Positions 20,991 through 32,865 of a DNA stretch of 64,000 bases are shown piece after piece. The translations under genes were made by a program, and so were the position numbers. The notes beneath the pieces were generated by a model that ran no database searches, was not told the DNA's origin, and saw nothing but the letters and a program-made list of their open reading frames with translations. Positions within the stretch are counted from its first letter, which is position 1; the number at the start of each line of letters is the position of its first letter. The stretch is from Polytrichum commune. Its lineage: Eukaryota; Streptophyta; Polytrichopsida; Polytrichales; Polytrichaceae. The stretch is taken from assembly GCA_950295325.1 (NCBI GenBank), contig OX485807.1, forward strand, positions 7,715,001 through 7,779,000, in the 5' to 3' direction.

Positions 20991-23502
20991 GCACACGTAC
21001 AAGTGTCGTCCTTCTGAGCAGGATTCACATAGACCCGACAAGGTCAGCTTCTCTCATCCACGAGTGAGCACTAGGTCAACCAAGGCACACACTGATTCCG
21101 CCACACCATCAGACCTGCCCCTCACACAATCCCCCAAGAAATCGATTCCACAACGGGTCACCCACGTCAATAACATTTAGGAGATCCACTGCGATGTCTC
21201 CAAGTGGCACATTTCTAGACTGCCCAAGACTTCCACCAAGGCCTGCTTCGCCATGCAAGCTCGCACAAAGACCAAGTGCACCCAAAAGATCGTTCGGCAT
21301 GGTAAAAGTACTCCAGCTCCTACGTACACCGGCTACATGCGCGACTACAAGAAGAACAAGGAATTCTTGACACAGTTCTTCTTCTGCAACGACGACATTG
21401 AGAGATGTGTCAAAGGCACTAGGAGGAAGTGGGTGCAGCACCGTCCGGATGTCCCGGACGTCTGGCCTGTCCTCACTGGGACAAACCTCAGTCTCCAGGA
21501 GGTTTTGGCCCTTGAAGAAGGGGGATTTCAACTTCAGCAGCGTCAAGATGTGTCACCCAGAAGACTCTTCGGCGACTCCTCCAATGTTGCTTCATCCATG
21601 GCCGAACTCCCTACCCCGACTGTGAAGGTTTATTTTGATTCCTTTACCGAATTAACCTAATATAAGTGGTAAATAGACTTTAGATAGTAAATATGAGGTC
21701 GGTTAGGTAAGTTGGGAGTTAGAAACTAGCCTAGTAAGTAAATCACAATAGGACAAACATTAACGGAATATTATAGGACTATGTGAGGATTGACTTAGCT
21801 AGGGCAAGATTTAAGTGGTTGGTAAGGCTAAGATTGACTTAGCTAAGGGCTAAATCCAAAGTGACTACGCGACAACGGGTTAAAGGAGTGGAGCAAAACA
21901 ACGTGGACTAGATGGATGCACGTTTGACCAAGCCGATTCGCTTCGACGAGAGAAGATCCAAGTTGACAAGTGTCTTTGGGCACTACTAAGTCAAAATGGA
22001 TCTAAGCGGATCCAATGCTAAAGATCAACAAAGCCTAAACGGATCCAATGCGAGGGTAGATGTGGCAAGACGGAATACCACGGAGTGTCTACCTCGACCA
22101 CCTATTTAAGAGGCGTCGAAACTCCATCAAGCATTACCACTATTCCACTTCATCGGTCTCGGGCCCTTAGAGCCTCAACCTTCTCGACGCTTAGTTATCT
22201 ATCTCGCCAACTTAGGTGTCCCCGACTTCTATTAGTAGTTAGTAGTTAGTAGTTAGTAGGGGGAGTGGTTGTACTCCTTGAGAAGGAGTAAGTGTTTCTA
22301 TCTTTCAAATAAAATATTCTCTTATAGTTTTATTAGTATTTTCCTCTTTGTATGACATTCACATTCCTCACCTCTTCTTTACTTGTTAGTGAAGCAACCT
22401 TAGTTTATATAGAATGAAAATTAGTTAGCAACTTGAATCATATAGGACAGCGTCCTTTAGAGGCTTGCCACGTCTTACCAATAAATCTGATTTCAATTTA
22501 TTTTATATGCATAGATAGATAATAAAATTGTCTTTCCAACAAAATTAGTTTCATGCACATCTAAAATTCTGTCTAGAAGTTATAAGTGTTTCCGTGAGAC
22601 AGCTCCTGATGTAGCACTGCTGACTTTGAAGCTTCACCCCGGTTAGCTGGTTGGGCCATTTTCTACAAGTTTTATATTTCTAGGTAGGACTTGAAGTTAT
22701 CTATCCTTGCATCCTAATCTTGCGTAAAACTAAAACTCTGTCCAAAAGTTATGAGGGTTTCCGTGAGGCAGCTCATATATTTCTTCTTTCTTCATATTCC
22801 TTTTTGATTAGTTAGAAGTTTTATTAGCATTTGGTATTCTTTGCATTGATTTTTAGTAGTTTAGCTACATTAAAAGGGTCTAGGTTGCCTATTCCAAGGT
22901 AACTAAGCTTAAGTTGGACTAATCGGATACTTAAGAGGCTAACTATTATCTTTTCTCTCAAAAAGACTTTCGAATCTTATAAAATGTATTTGTGAATGAA
23001 AAGTAAGCACGACTCAACCCTTTGGCTTGGAAACCAAGGGGGTTGCCTACTTTACCTCACACCGGCCCAAGCCGATCAATACCCTACGCTGAGGTTTGGA
23101 AAAAAGATCCGGCGCAGTAACAACGGACCATGCGTCCAACAACGCAACAAGTGGGAGTCAGCCCTCAACGTCGACGGTCAAATCACCTCCGTCACAATGA
23201 TACCTCACCCATGGATCGGGTGCATCATTCTGTTCCAGTCCCGAAAGAAGGCTAAGGTTGAAGAGTACCGTATCACTATCAGCACCTTCCCGTCGTGCAC
23301 GTGCCCGGATTTCGTGGAGATGTCAGCAAGAGCACTTGGGAAGCGGCGCCCTTGGGTGAACTGCAAGCACTTGTACTTCATCTTCCGTGTGACCTGCAAC
23401 TTGGATCAATACCAAGACACTTTCATCCATGCTCCGAGCCTTAGTTTCAATGAAGTGAAGCACCTCCTCGAAAGTGGCATCATGAAGCATGTGGGACCTT
23501 AG
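20991..23502 (+). pseudogene. MULE-like SWIM-finger transposase, copy iii (C-terminal third)
   Basis: Begins mid-protein at SHRPDKVSFSHPRVSTRSTK, in-frame TAG at 21178-21180, then EIHCDVSKWHISRLPKTSTK, QARTKTKCTQKIVRHGKST, APTYTGYMRDYKKNK, FFFCNDDIERCVKGTRRKWV, TGTNLSLQEVLALEEGG. A 1.44-kb LTR-type insertion (21621-23061) follows. Then QADQYPTLRFGKKIRRS and an intact SWIM finger (CTCPDF...CKHLYFIF), HAPSLSFNEVKHLLESG and TAG at 23500-23502. Removing the insertion restores LPTPTQADQYPT. The catalytic core is missing altogether. It is the best-preserved SWIM domain of the three copies. Confidence 0.82.
21621..23061. mobile_element. Solo LTR-type insertion, 1.44 kb
   Basis: Ends TGTGAAGGT and ACCTCACA form an imperfect inverted pair. 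Flanked by CCGAC (21616-21620) and CCGGC (23062-23066), a 5-bp duplication with one mismatch. Excision restores the frame of MULE copy iii. TATA-like TATTTAAG near 22102, AAATAAAATATT near 22308 (possible poly(A) region), two partial internal repeats of a TTTCCGTGAG[A/G]CAGCTC block. Ends resemble the 2337-5017 LTR. No coding region. Confidence 0.75.
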
Positions 23503-24057
23503 CGTGGATACCTATAGGAGCTAGGCTGCCCCCCCTTATTTATAAGTTGTCGCTAAGTATTATTGCGTTGAATATACTATAGTATGAGTGCACGTTTTCC
23601 GAAAATATCGCTGATATATCAGACCTATCATTATCTACATGATGTGAATTGTATTCGTTTTTAAATATCTATAAAGGTTTCTAAATATTTATGGGTCTCT
23701 TCTTCCAACAGTAGTTTTAGATGTTATTGAATGGTACGAGTTTTGCTACTTTGCTTGAATGCTTGAATGCTTGAATTTTTTGACTTAGAATTTTCTCTTA
23801 CGTTGTGACCATAGCCTATGATTAACCGGCTCTCACCATAATATGGACAGTCAAAAGTTCCCTGGTTTAAGTAAATCATGTCAACTAGTCTCTCTGAAAG
23901 GTACCCTAAAACCAAGTCTCTGTCCTGAAAGCCCTCAAAATTTGCACGGAAATAGGTCCATCATTTTTACTAAAAAAAGAGGTCCCACGATTTGTCTATT
24001 TATATTGTCTAAATTTGGAAATTTTATTACTATAATTGAAAAGCGTTGACTTTTTTC
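23503..24057 (+). other. AT-rich 3' flank of MULE copy iii
   Basis: No gene recognised. Contains a run of GCTTGAATGCTTGAATGC-like short repeats near 23752-23776. Confidence 0.4.
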
Positions 24058-24085
24058 TGCTCACCGCTCACCGCTCGCGTCCCAC
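24058..24085. repeat. CACCGCT tandem repeat at cluster edge
   Basis: GCTCACCGCTCACCGCTCG, the inverted counterpart of GAGCGGT repeats at 11093-11113. Possible terminal or subterminal repeat of the MULE-like element family. Confidence 0.45.
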
Positions 24086-25558
24086 CGCTCACACGGTAGC
24101 GTCGTTGAGATAACCTCCAGGCAAAACGATTCACACACACTCAATGTCTTGATCAGAAGCTGCAACTCTCTCGATCTTCTCACGATCTGCCGAGGTACTC
24201 ACTCACTCACTCTCATTTCCAACTGTTGAAGCTAGCAAGCCTTAACTATGGCACTCCACCTAATCACAACATTATAATTCAAGGTGATGTATCAAGCTTT
24301 GTATATCAGCGACAAACGGTCCACTTGCTCAATCAGATCGACACAGTTTGTTTTCCGGCAGCTCCCAATTTTGCTTTTCGGCAGCTCCCAATTTTGGTTA
24401 AAAAGCGCATTGTGGTTCAATGCCGGTCACTGTTCTTAATCCCGCACTGAAATAGAAACCACGGTTTTATTTCGAAACAGAGGGAGTAGTTGTTTACCTC
24501 CAACACAAACTTGATCTTCCAGAGGGAGGTGTCTAACTCCTTGTTGCAGCTGTCTAACTCCAACACAAAGAACTTCAAGCGGGAGTTGTCTAACTCCCAT
24601 GCACAATTCTTTCATGGGTTGTCTAGTCCTTGTGCATCATTCTTTCTTAAGTTGCTTGACCCAATTCTTTCTTGGGAGTCGTCTTGGGTTGTCTAACTCC
24701 AAATACCATCTGCTCACTTGCCAAGTACAATAACATATGGTTAGTCTTGCTTTCTTGCATAACCAAACATTAAATCTCTTAACCTAGGTATATCACAAGT
24801 AGTGTCAATCCTTCTTGTGCTCCAGTGTGCAAGTTGTTGTGTAAAATGAGCAAAGTCTTGAAGCAAATCCTAAATTTGTCACGACTTGAGGATATGGATT
24901 GCAAAGATTCTTTGAGGTTACCTCGCCAGTGCCATGGTTCCTCAAGCATGCTAAACATCTTTCCTTATGAATTTCCTTCACTTAATAGATAATTTTCCAA
25001 GTTTCTTGTTTCTTCAGCTCCTAAGTTGTTGCAAGTAAGAGCTCAATAGATGCATAATTTTGATATGTAGTGCAATATCCTGCATAACTTAGTTTCTTTG
25101 TAGTTCAAATTTGACTCAAAAAGTTAAGCAGTTAGAATCACTATGTGTTCTAATACCAGTGATAAGTTGCAAATAGTCTACTGCAGTATTGTAAAAGTAT
25201 GTGAGATAGCTCAATTAAATGTGCTTAAAGTCAATAATCTCTTCGGAATTGCAGAAGAAGGCTTGGAAACTCCCTTGTCTAACCACTTCAGTCTTAACGC
25301 CTCTGAAGCTCATTATTCTTGTTAGAACCATTCGGTAAAACCAGGATATCTGTTATAAACAGGGCATGAAAATGAATTCTTTGCATTCTTATATATGCAA
25401 GTTCATACATAAAGTACCTTGAATGTCAATTATACGGCTATTTGCAGCAGTTGAATGATGTAAATCCAATCAACTTGTGCAGCAAGCTTTGCAAGTCCAC
25501 ATGACAAGAGATTATAAACATTGTGAGTGCACAATGAGCAATTATGGTTATAAATGTA
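24086..25558. other. Gene-free stretch with degenerate TTGTCTAACTCC repeats
   Basis: No gene recognised. Between about 24485 and 24705 a short motif like GTTGTCTAACTCC recurs with spacers of 30-60 bp (a degenerate tandem). A 20-bp direct repeat CGGCAGCTCCCAATTTTG occurs at about 24357 and 24380. Confidence 0.4.
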
Positions 25559-25753
25559 GGGCCAAGCAGTGCTCAAAATTGAAGCCCTTATATGAATTTC
25601 ATTTTGAAGGGCTCTGAAATTTCAACATTGCAATTGAAGGGCATATCTAAATCTAGGACGTCAATGGAAAATTTTCAAAGAAATATTAAATTTATATTAA
25701 AATTATGCATGACTTGCATGGTACATGCTTCTAGTACAATGAATAATGAAGAA

Positions 25754-26173
25754 TCAACCATCTAACTCCACCTCTTGAAGTGACAATGCCCTACGCTTGT
25801 TGGTTACTGTAGCGGTTTTCCAAGTGTCAAAAATGCCATTCCAATCCATGAATTCAACTCCCAAACTATTTATGCTAACCCTCATCAATGCATCAAGTGT
25901 GTCAAGGTTTAGGCATGTTCTCCTGTCGCTCTTAACCCAATTCTGCTTTGAAAAACCACGCTCACAAACAACAGTGCTAGTAGGGATCACAAGTATGGCT
26001 TGCCATAGCGACATTAGGGTTGGCCAATTGATCTTAAACTCTCGGTCACGGCCACAAAAAACCCAAGCTTCATGCATACTTCGGTGTTGACAAGCTGAAG
26101 ATAACATCCCCACAAATTCGAGCAACTCCGCATTGGCTTGATCAACAAGAACAGAGCTCCACTTGAGCTCCAC
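25754..26173 (-). pseudogene. hAT transposase C-terminal (dimerisation) fragment
   Basis: 139-codon minus-strand stretch with the hATC pattern INWPTLMSLWQAILVIPTST, VVCERGFSKQNWVKSDRRTC and LDTLDALMRVSINS, ending at a stop 190 bp from the hAT left end. The upstream continuation (LIGLKNWLDSAQAK) is cut by an in-frame stop near 26176. The N-terminal zinc finger and catalytic core are not recognisable upstream. The style (long hATC with FSKQN) is that of the DUF4371/zinc-finger-MYM type hAT proteins, a tentative assignment. Confidence 0.75.
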
Positions 26174-27380
26174 CTAAGACTTAGCTTGTGCTGAATCAAG
26201 CCAATTCTTTAAACCAATAACAACTGTGCATGAGTTTAGACATGGCATGTATACCTGTGGCGAGATTCCGCCGAATTCACAATAATCGAATCAATAAACA
26301 AATAACCCGTAGGTTATCGGACGAGGCTTCTTCTTCTTCGACACCCAACCCTGTATAAATTTCACAAAACCAGCTTCAATGCCCCAGGCTGCTCTGAAAG
26401 AAATCTTGCCACCTCTGAAAGTCACAGATAACCTTAATCTGCACAGGCTGCAAATCGATCGAAAGCAAATTGGCTACTAGTTTAAATTCAAATCTCTCAA
26501 CCTCTGGATATTCATGACGAGACAGAAAAAGGTAATTTAGCACACCGACTACTATTTACTTATGCGAAATTGCTTAAGTTAATGGAAATAGGTCTTTGAA
26601 CTCTATATGAACATTCAATGAGCATGAGAATCTTCACTTCAATATTGTATATAAGATATTCATATGAGCTCCAAAAATCATGAAGTGGCTATGATCTCAA
26701 GGAGGATTTGCTAACCATTTATACTAATCGTGTGCTTCATGTCCCAGTCAGAAATAGTAACCATTAAGATCCATCTACCTTACTGGATGGACGCAGAAGG
26801 TTCAAACTGAACTGCCCAAGCTTCCCCAATGTAAACAGATGTGAACATGGGTGAGGACTTCAACTTAGATGGTCAAATCATCAGCTTGAACATTTCATTT
26901 TCATACCTCTCCATAAACAATCATGCTCTTCTCCACGACAATGTTATGGGATAAATTTCAAGTTGATGACGAGTGATTGAAGGCAGCAGAGACACATGGA
27001 GGACACATGCTTGCGTAGTTCATGTGGAGCTCAAGAATCTTCTGAAAGCTTCAAAAGCGCAAGTGCGTGCAAGCAATCGAAGCCGCCCACATTATTGTAA
27101 CTTATAGGAATCTCACCATCAATACAGATATGTTGGCCTCTTGGGGTGGGTAATGACGGAAACATGCATCTTCCGGTGGATCGTGAGTCCAACGGACTCC
27201 AACATGTCGTGGGTTTCTGCACTTCCACCATCCGGAAGCGACCAGTGGAACTTCTGCAAGGAGACCGTTAGGTGGCCAAGATTAAAAGTGGGACACATGC
27301 GTGAAAAATGTGAAATCCTCATTAAAGATACCATATGGTAGCAAAAATAGACAAAACCAGACCGGCATTGATCTAATCAT
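26174..27380. other. hAT interior without recognisable genes
   Basis: No clear exon. The minus-strand stretch 27334-27031 has open frames, including GEIPISYNNVGGFDCLHALA, that could be a captured host fragment. I do not recognise it. Confidence 0.3.
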
Positions 27381-27419
27381 CAGTGCTCAAAATTGAAGTC
27401 ATCAGTGCCCTTCAAATGC
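27381..27419 (+). repeat. Internal copy of the hAT terminal sequence
   Basis: CAGTGCTCAAAATTGAAG followed by TGCCCTTCAAATG, the reverse complement of the true right end at 40848-40886. Its left flank (CTAATCAT) does not match the flank of any right end here. It may be the left end of a second, nested hAT copy whose right end was lost. Confidence 0.6.
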
Positions 27420-28251
27420 TTGCTGTACAGAATTCAAATCTTACACCCTAGACTAGATTCTAGAGTATGAGTTCTAGAGCCATTGACTGAGCAAACTTAA
27501 ACCCTAAACTCTTGAGTGCCATTGACATCGCAAGCTTAAACCCTAAAGCCTTGAGTATCAACTTCTACATCAAAGTAAATTCACTGGACTTGTCGATGAG
27601 GAGACAATCCAAGAGTATGAATCTGCCTTATGGGATGAACATCTTCGTGCATCTCTTAGTTCGTTCCGAGACTTGACAGCTGCTGAGCGCGTCATCACCA
27701 TTTTAGGAAGCCCCAGTTCCCAATTCCTGACACAACATATCTACTGCAACAACGATGGTACTCAAAGTGCTTCCGAAACTCATTCCTTTGCCTCTGAACC
27801 CGGCACAGTAAGAAATCAGCAAACGGAAGAAATATCGGGCCATTTGGAACCATGATATGTAAACATACTTGTTTAACGCCGACTAACTCATGTACACAGA
27901 TGTCGAAGAGTAATAACCTAGCAGAGCAATTTGGGCAAATAGATGCAGACAGATTTGAGCACTGGGCTACAAAATCCGCAAACACAAATCCCTCCTCCAA
28001 ACACAAATACTATTACCAGCCAACAATTTTCCAACAAATGTGGATGAATTCAAGGCACTCAACGATTCTCCTGGTGACTTCTACTGAGTGGTTCCACCGT
28101 CCCAGATCACCGAAACTTTGAGTTTGAAGTTTGCACCAGATTGAATCGGAATTCTCAAGTTTTTCCATCTGGATCTGAGAGCCCAAAGTTAGGGCACTAT
28201 GATGAACAATAATTGAAGGGCACTATTTATCTAGCACTTCAAGTGACGGGA
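27420..28251 (+). other. Unrecognised open segment inside the hAT
   Basis: From about 27585 the plus strand reads a plausible coding run (VDEETIQEYESALWDEHLRA, AAERVITILGSPSSQFLTQH) up to a stop at 27855, then a second run from 27901 (MSKSNNLAEQFGQIDADRFE) with a possible intron between. The composition looks protein-like, but I do not recognise a family. It may be a captured gene piece or the 5' part of the hAT gene. Confidence 0.3.
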
Positions 28252-28253
28252 GC

Positions 28254-28337
28254 ACTTATAAATGAGGATTATGTTTTGAAGGGCTGTTTTCCTTGAGGTA
28301 TTTTTTGAAGTCCCAAAACCCATTTGAAAGGCACTGA
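28254..28337 (+). repeat. hAT subterminal repeat Y, left copy
   Basis: About 80 bp (TTATAAATGAGGATTATG and on to GGCACTGA), repeated almost exactly at 40784-40866 with a few substitutions. The two copies directly abut the two ends of the Harbinger element. Confidence 0.8.
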
Positions 28338-28572
28338 GAGCATCTCCACCCTTAGGCAGAAAGGCAGGCTCTCGAAATGCGCTTTGAAGGGCTCCAAGCA
28401 TGCACTAAATTTTTTTAGGGGGGCACTCCCCCACCGTTACTTGCATACTTGCTCCACAAGAGAAAAAATGTCAGGAATATTCTCTGTAATAACGTGTCCG
28501 AAACTGACCAAAAATAACCCAACTGTCCACTTTTCACTTTTGATCCTCTCCCTCCCGCCCCTGATCCAAGGC

Positions 28573-29422
28573 CCAGCTTGGACCTTGCTGGCAGTGGTTA
28601 CCTTCCAGCTCTATAAAGAGTGACCTCCCCGAAGCTGGCAAGCAATTTTGAAAGCATTTCCATTTGTTTCCGGAAGTGGATATGTTGTAGCCGAAGTACT
28701 ACTTGGGGCCATTCACGGTTGGGGTACTACTTTTGGCCGTCTAACGGAAAACAAATTTTTTTGGATAACTTCACATGCTTGGTATGCTTAGATTTGTATT
28801 GTGAAGCATATTTTGGATCATATCTACATTTCATACTCCATATCGAGTACACTGACAAAGTTAATTTAGAAGGAATAGGGTCATCTAAGATATCATTTTG
28901 ATTCCTTAAAGGACATTCAGGAGTGCTGTCTTAATTGTTCACCTTAGGATCAAGGAATGAAAAGGACAACAAGAATCAATCGAAACGATCCCAAATTTTT
29001 TCCTCACTCATCGTTCAAGTGTGTACCAATAGAACCAAATATGTATTGAATAGCAATTGCCCAACTTTACATGTGGCACCAAACATGTCCAAATATACAT
29101 ATACTCACGGCCACACGTAAAAGGAACGTCTAGTATTAGAATTGGACAAAAAATTTATATGAATGGACACATGACACTTTTACCAAGGTACCAAGATACA
29201 TAACAGGAAATAATTGACCACCAATGCACACCTAAATAGCAAAAAAATGCCACTGATGTGGCCTAGGGTTTAGGGTTTAGGGTGATTATTAAATAATAAT
29301 AAAAATCTTTCTTGATAAAGCTTATGAACTATCTACTTATTTATATAAAATTTATTGATCAAATAATATTTAAAAACCAGCTTGGACCTTGCTGGCAGTG
29401 ATTACCTTCCAGCTCTATAACT
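28573..29422. repeat. 43-bp direct repeat flanking 0.76 kb in the Harbinger 5' region
   Basis: CAGCTTGGACCTTGCTGGCA and on to CAGCTCTATAA occurs at 28573-28616 and again at 29380-29422 with one difference, each ending in a TATA-like CTCTATAA. The 763 bp between hold no gene and include GGGTTTAGGGTTTAGGG near 29266-29282. Either a tandem duplication of a promoter segment or an insertion. Confidence 0.7.
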
Positions 29423-29625
29423 TGAGGTCGGAGTCTGTTTCTGTAGCTTCTGTAGTTTCTGTAGCTTCGTCGGAGACGGGTTGATTGTAGGAATAAAGTG
29501 GGTTACTAGTGTCGGTGCTGATCGGTAAAGGAGCACTCCACGTGATTTCGGGACGTTATGGGCGGTGATTCATTGTTTTCCACTGCTTTCCACTATTCTT
29601 GATCACGGTTTTTGTTTTGGTTTCC

Positions 29626-30840
29626 ATGGATGCTTGGCGCGCACAGTTTAGGGCAAGCAGGCAACGCCTCCTCGATGATGATGATGAGGATGATCTCGTA
29701 GTAAACTTTGTATTAGGATTAGGGTTTGTGAATCTCGAACAAGCATTATCATCAATTCGTGGTGGATCCCGGCCTGGAAAGTCCCCTAACATTGAGCGGT
29801 TTAGGATTGAGATGCATCATCGTATGATCTCTGATTATTTTTGTGACGAGCCGGTGTATGGCCAAGTTGTTCCGTAGACACTATCGCATACAACGTTCAC
29901 TTTTTCTGACGATCATGGAGAATGTTTATCAGCGAGACAATTATTTTGTCCAAGAAGTAGATGCGTGTGGGTATGTAGGATTTTTATCGCACCAAAAATG
30001 CACATCTGCGCTACGAATGCTTTGTTATGGTTTGTCCGGAGATGCCACAGATGAATATTGCCGAATAAGTGAAAGCACGGCTATGAAGTATATAAAGAAA
30101 TTTTGTTTGGCAATTAGGGCGGAGTTTGAAGATCATCATCTGAGGCAACCAACTCGGGAAGACTTTGAGAAACAACTAGCTATTAATAGTGATCGCGGGT
30201 TCCCCGGCATGTTCGCGTCTCTCGATTGCATGCACTATGTTTAGAAAAATTGTCCCGTTGCTTGGCAAGGGGATTTTGGAGACAAAGATGGCAATATGTC
30301 TATCATTTTGGAGGCCGTTGCGGATAGGGATCTGCACATTTGGCATGTTTTTTTTTATTGCCCGGTTCTAACAATGATTTAAATATGTTTGACATATCTC
30401 CCTTGATCCATAACATGCTCATTTTTTAGGCTCGTGATATGAGTTTTCAAGTGAATGGGAGCAATTACAATCGTTATTATTTGCTCACTGATAGAATCTA
30501 TCCGGAGTGGGCATGCTTTATTCAAAACATTCATGAACTTCAAGACGAGAAAAATGTTTACTTTGCGGAGCGGCAAGAAGCCGTGCGAAAAAATGTTGAA
30601 CGATGTTTCGGTGTTTTACAAGCGCGGTTTGCAATTCTCCAAAATTCATCCCGATTTTGGAGCATGGACATCATTACAAACATCATGTTCGCGTGTTGTA
30701 TCATCCATAACATGATAATCGAAGACGAAGCGAACATAGAAGAACTTGAAGACATCATTTCGGAATTGAACAAAGATGTGGTACCATTACGCCGTGGGTT
30801 GTCTTTTGAACAATTGATAGAAACCACAAAAAATAGATAA
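29626..30840 (+). pseudogene. Harbinger transposase (DDE superfamily), decayed
   Basis: Starts MDAWRAQFRASRQRLLDDDD. Then RGGSRPGKSPNIERFR, YFCDEPVYG, a frameshift near 29865, FRRHYRIQRSLFLTIME, YFVQEVDACGYVGFLSHQKC, LCYGLSGDATDEYCRISEST, SDRGFPGMFASLDCMHYV. A TAG at 30242-30244 stands where the family has Trp (TGG to TAG). KNCPVAWQGDFGDKDGN and HIWHVFF follow, a frameshift near 30360, then GSNNDLNMFDISPLIHNML, another stop near 30428, and NGSNYNRYYLLTDRIYPEWA, VERCFGVLQARFAILQN, CIIHNMIIEDE. The first Asp (LDCMH), the second (NNDLN) and the Glu (VERCFG) are all still readable. It catalyses cut-and-paste at TWA targets in intact relatives. This copy has at least two stops and two frameshifts. 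Confidence 0.88.
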
Positions 30841-31575
30841 TCGCGACGCTCATTTTGAACTAAGGGGTGACATGATAGAACATTTGTGGGCACTAACAGA
30901 TACCACTCATATGGCATAATATGTATTTGAAACACTTACATAATCAATGGTAATATCGGTTTCCGTTTAGTGTCAAGCCAATGTCCACTTCTTCCTCTAC
31001 CTCCAAGTTATGCGTACTATTATCTTGTCCATAAATATTCCATAAAGTGGGCTCATTAAAAAACACATGCTCTATTCCATCATACTCTACACCCTTACGG
31101 TATGAAATATCGTGTCCCATTTCATCTCCATAAATTAGGCGCAAAAGAATACGGACTAGAGAGGCCACAACCTTCGGATTATCAACAAACAAATATGTAT
31201 GTACAAGCCAATAAATATGAAACCAATGCCATACTATTCTAATGCATCCGAACTCTCCTTTCCAAATAAATTTGAATTACAAAAATGTTAAAAAAGTTAA
31301 AATTTCCAATTTTTCCAATTTTTTTTAATATGTAAACAAAAGCCTGTCTAACCCAATGCAAAAAGAAATTTTGAAAAAAGAAAAAATTCCAAGCGAAAAA
31401 CAATTCTCAAAGTTCATGTTCACAAAACTCTACAAAAAACAGCTCCCAACCATGTGCAAAATGCGCAAAATAATAATTTACAAATATTCAATTAAGTGAA
31501 ATGCGCACCTTTAAAATCACCTTCATATTGTTCATGATCACTTTCAAATTTCTTGAGCTCCGCATCGAATTCTTA
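30841..31575. other. Spacer between convergent Harbinger genes
   Basis: AT-rich, gene-poor. A minus-strand open stretch of 82 codons (31192-30944) with no recognised homology is present. Poly-A/T runs near 31290-31400. Confidence 0.35.
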
Positions 31576-32865
31576 TCATCCATCGATGTGGCCGCTCATA
31601 CTCCGCATTTTCCGCATCGTTTCCCTGTCGTCACGAGCTTCGGCCTCCGCAACCTCTCTTTCTCCAGCAGCCTTCATCATCTTCCTTGCTTCATTATCTT
31701 CGCGTTCTCGCCTTTCTCGTTCTGCCTTCTCCACGATACACTTGCGAAGTTTTTCTAATTCCTTCTCTTGACGTAGGCAGAAATATTCCTGGGCGGTCGG
31801 TGTTGCTGAGGAGTCGATGATTTGCATTAGTAGAATCATGTTTTGATCCTCGAAAACATTCACCTTACGAATTTGGACATCAGCGATTGCCTTTGTGGCC
31901 ATGGCTTGACGGTTCGCCGCATTTTCAAAAATCTTGTTTGATCGTTGTACCTTCTTCACCGCCTTCGTCTCCGTGGATCGGTCCCTCAATGACACGTTGG
32001 ACTTGAGTGGAGAGTCCACAACATCCACGGATTCAGTGGTGCCTGCTTGGGACTCATGTTCTGAAGACACAAATTTCCTTTTCAAAGGAGGTAACTGCTT
32101 CGTGGTCGTCACATTATCAGCCCACCGCGGATAATCTTTAACAATTGACCAGCAATGTTCGTATGTGAACTCACCATTTTTTGTGTTCTTTGTGCGGTAC
32201 AACTCTTTGGCCATGCGAATGATATCAACCTCACCTACTCCCGATTTATTCAACCGTTTAATTTGTTGATAGCATCCCATGAACTTGAGGGCATCGTGTT
32301 TAATGACGCCCTACTTTGACTTTAAAGACCGCGTACCTCAATGAACTACCGAATTAAAGCTTTCGTAATGTTCGTAAATCCTCTCCCAGAATGCATTGTT
32401 TTTCTGCTGATTACCTACAATTGGATCCTGTGAAATTGCTAAAATGCTTCTAGTAAGCTGCCGTTCCTCGTCCGGCACAAAATTCTTCCCTTTTGTGGGT
32501 ATTGCAACAGTTGCTCCATGACCCCGGCCTTGACCCCCAGTTCTACCACCTCTATGGCCTAAACTTTGATCCCCCCTAATTCCACCAACACCTTGAAAAT
32601 CATTATCAAAAAATGCTTCAGAGCTCACCAATGGTGCTTGCCCGAACTCGTCGCAAGGTGCGAAATTGGCTTGTGCCTGAGGCAATTGAGCGCGCCTCGA
32701 ACCCCCAGCCTCCTGTTGCAAAATTCTTCGTGCCACACCACGTCCATTTGTTGATGGTCTTGATGCCACACCACCACCAAAGCCCGCACCACCGAAGCCT
32801 ACAATAAAATCCTCCTCACAAAATAAGTCGCCTTCAAGGTCTATCATCTGAAGTTCAATGTTCAA
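31576..32865 (-). pseudogene. Harbinger second protein (Myb-like/NAM-associated), decayed
   Basis: The DNA-binding partner of Harbinger transposase, needed for nuclear import and end binding in studied elements. N-terminal Gly-rich part, then GKNFVPDEERQLTRSILAIS and NNAFWERIYEHYESFN, which is the trihelix/Myb-like fold of these proteins. A TGA at 32338-32340 and a TAG at 32311-32313 break the linker (GVIKHDALKFMGCYQQIKRL follows). Next come FTYEHCWSIVKDYPRW and a Lys/Glu-rich coiled C-terminus (EKELEKLRKCIVEKAERERR) typical of the NAM-associated domain. Both stops fit C to T type changes at Arg (CGA) and Trp (TGG) codons. Convergent with the transposase. Confidence 0.85.

Noticed and set aside
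29261-29283. Telomere-like TTTAGGG repeats (also AACCCTAACCCTAAC at 57122-57137)
   Set aside because: Only two to three units each; common by chance in plant DNA and no sign of an interstitial telomere array.
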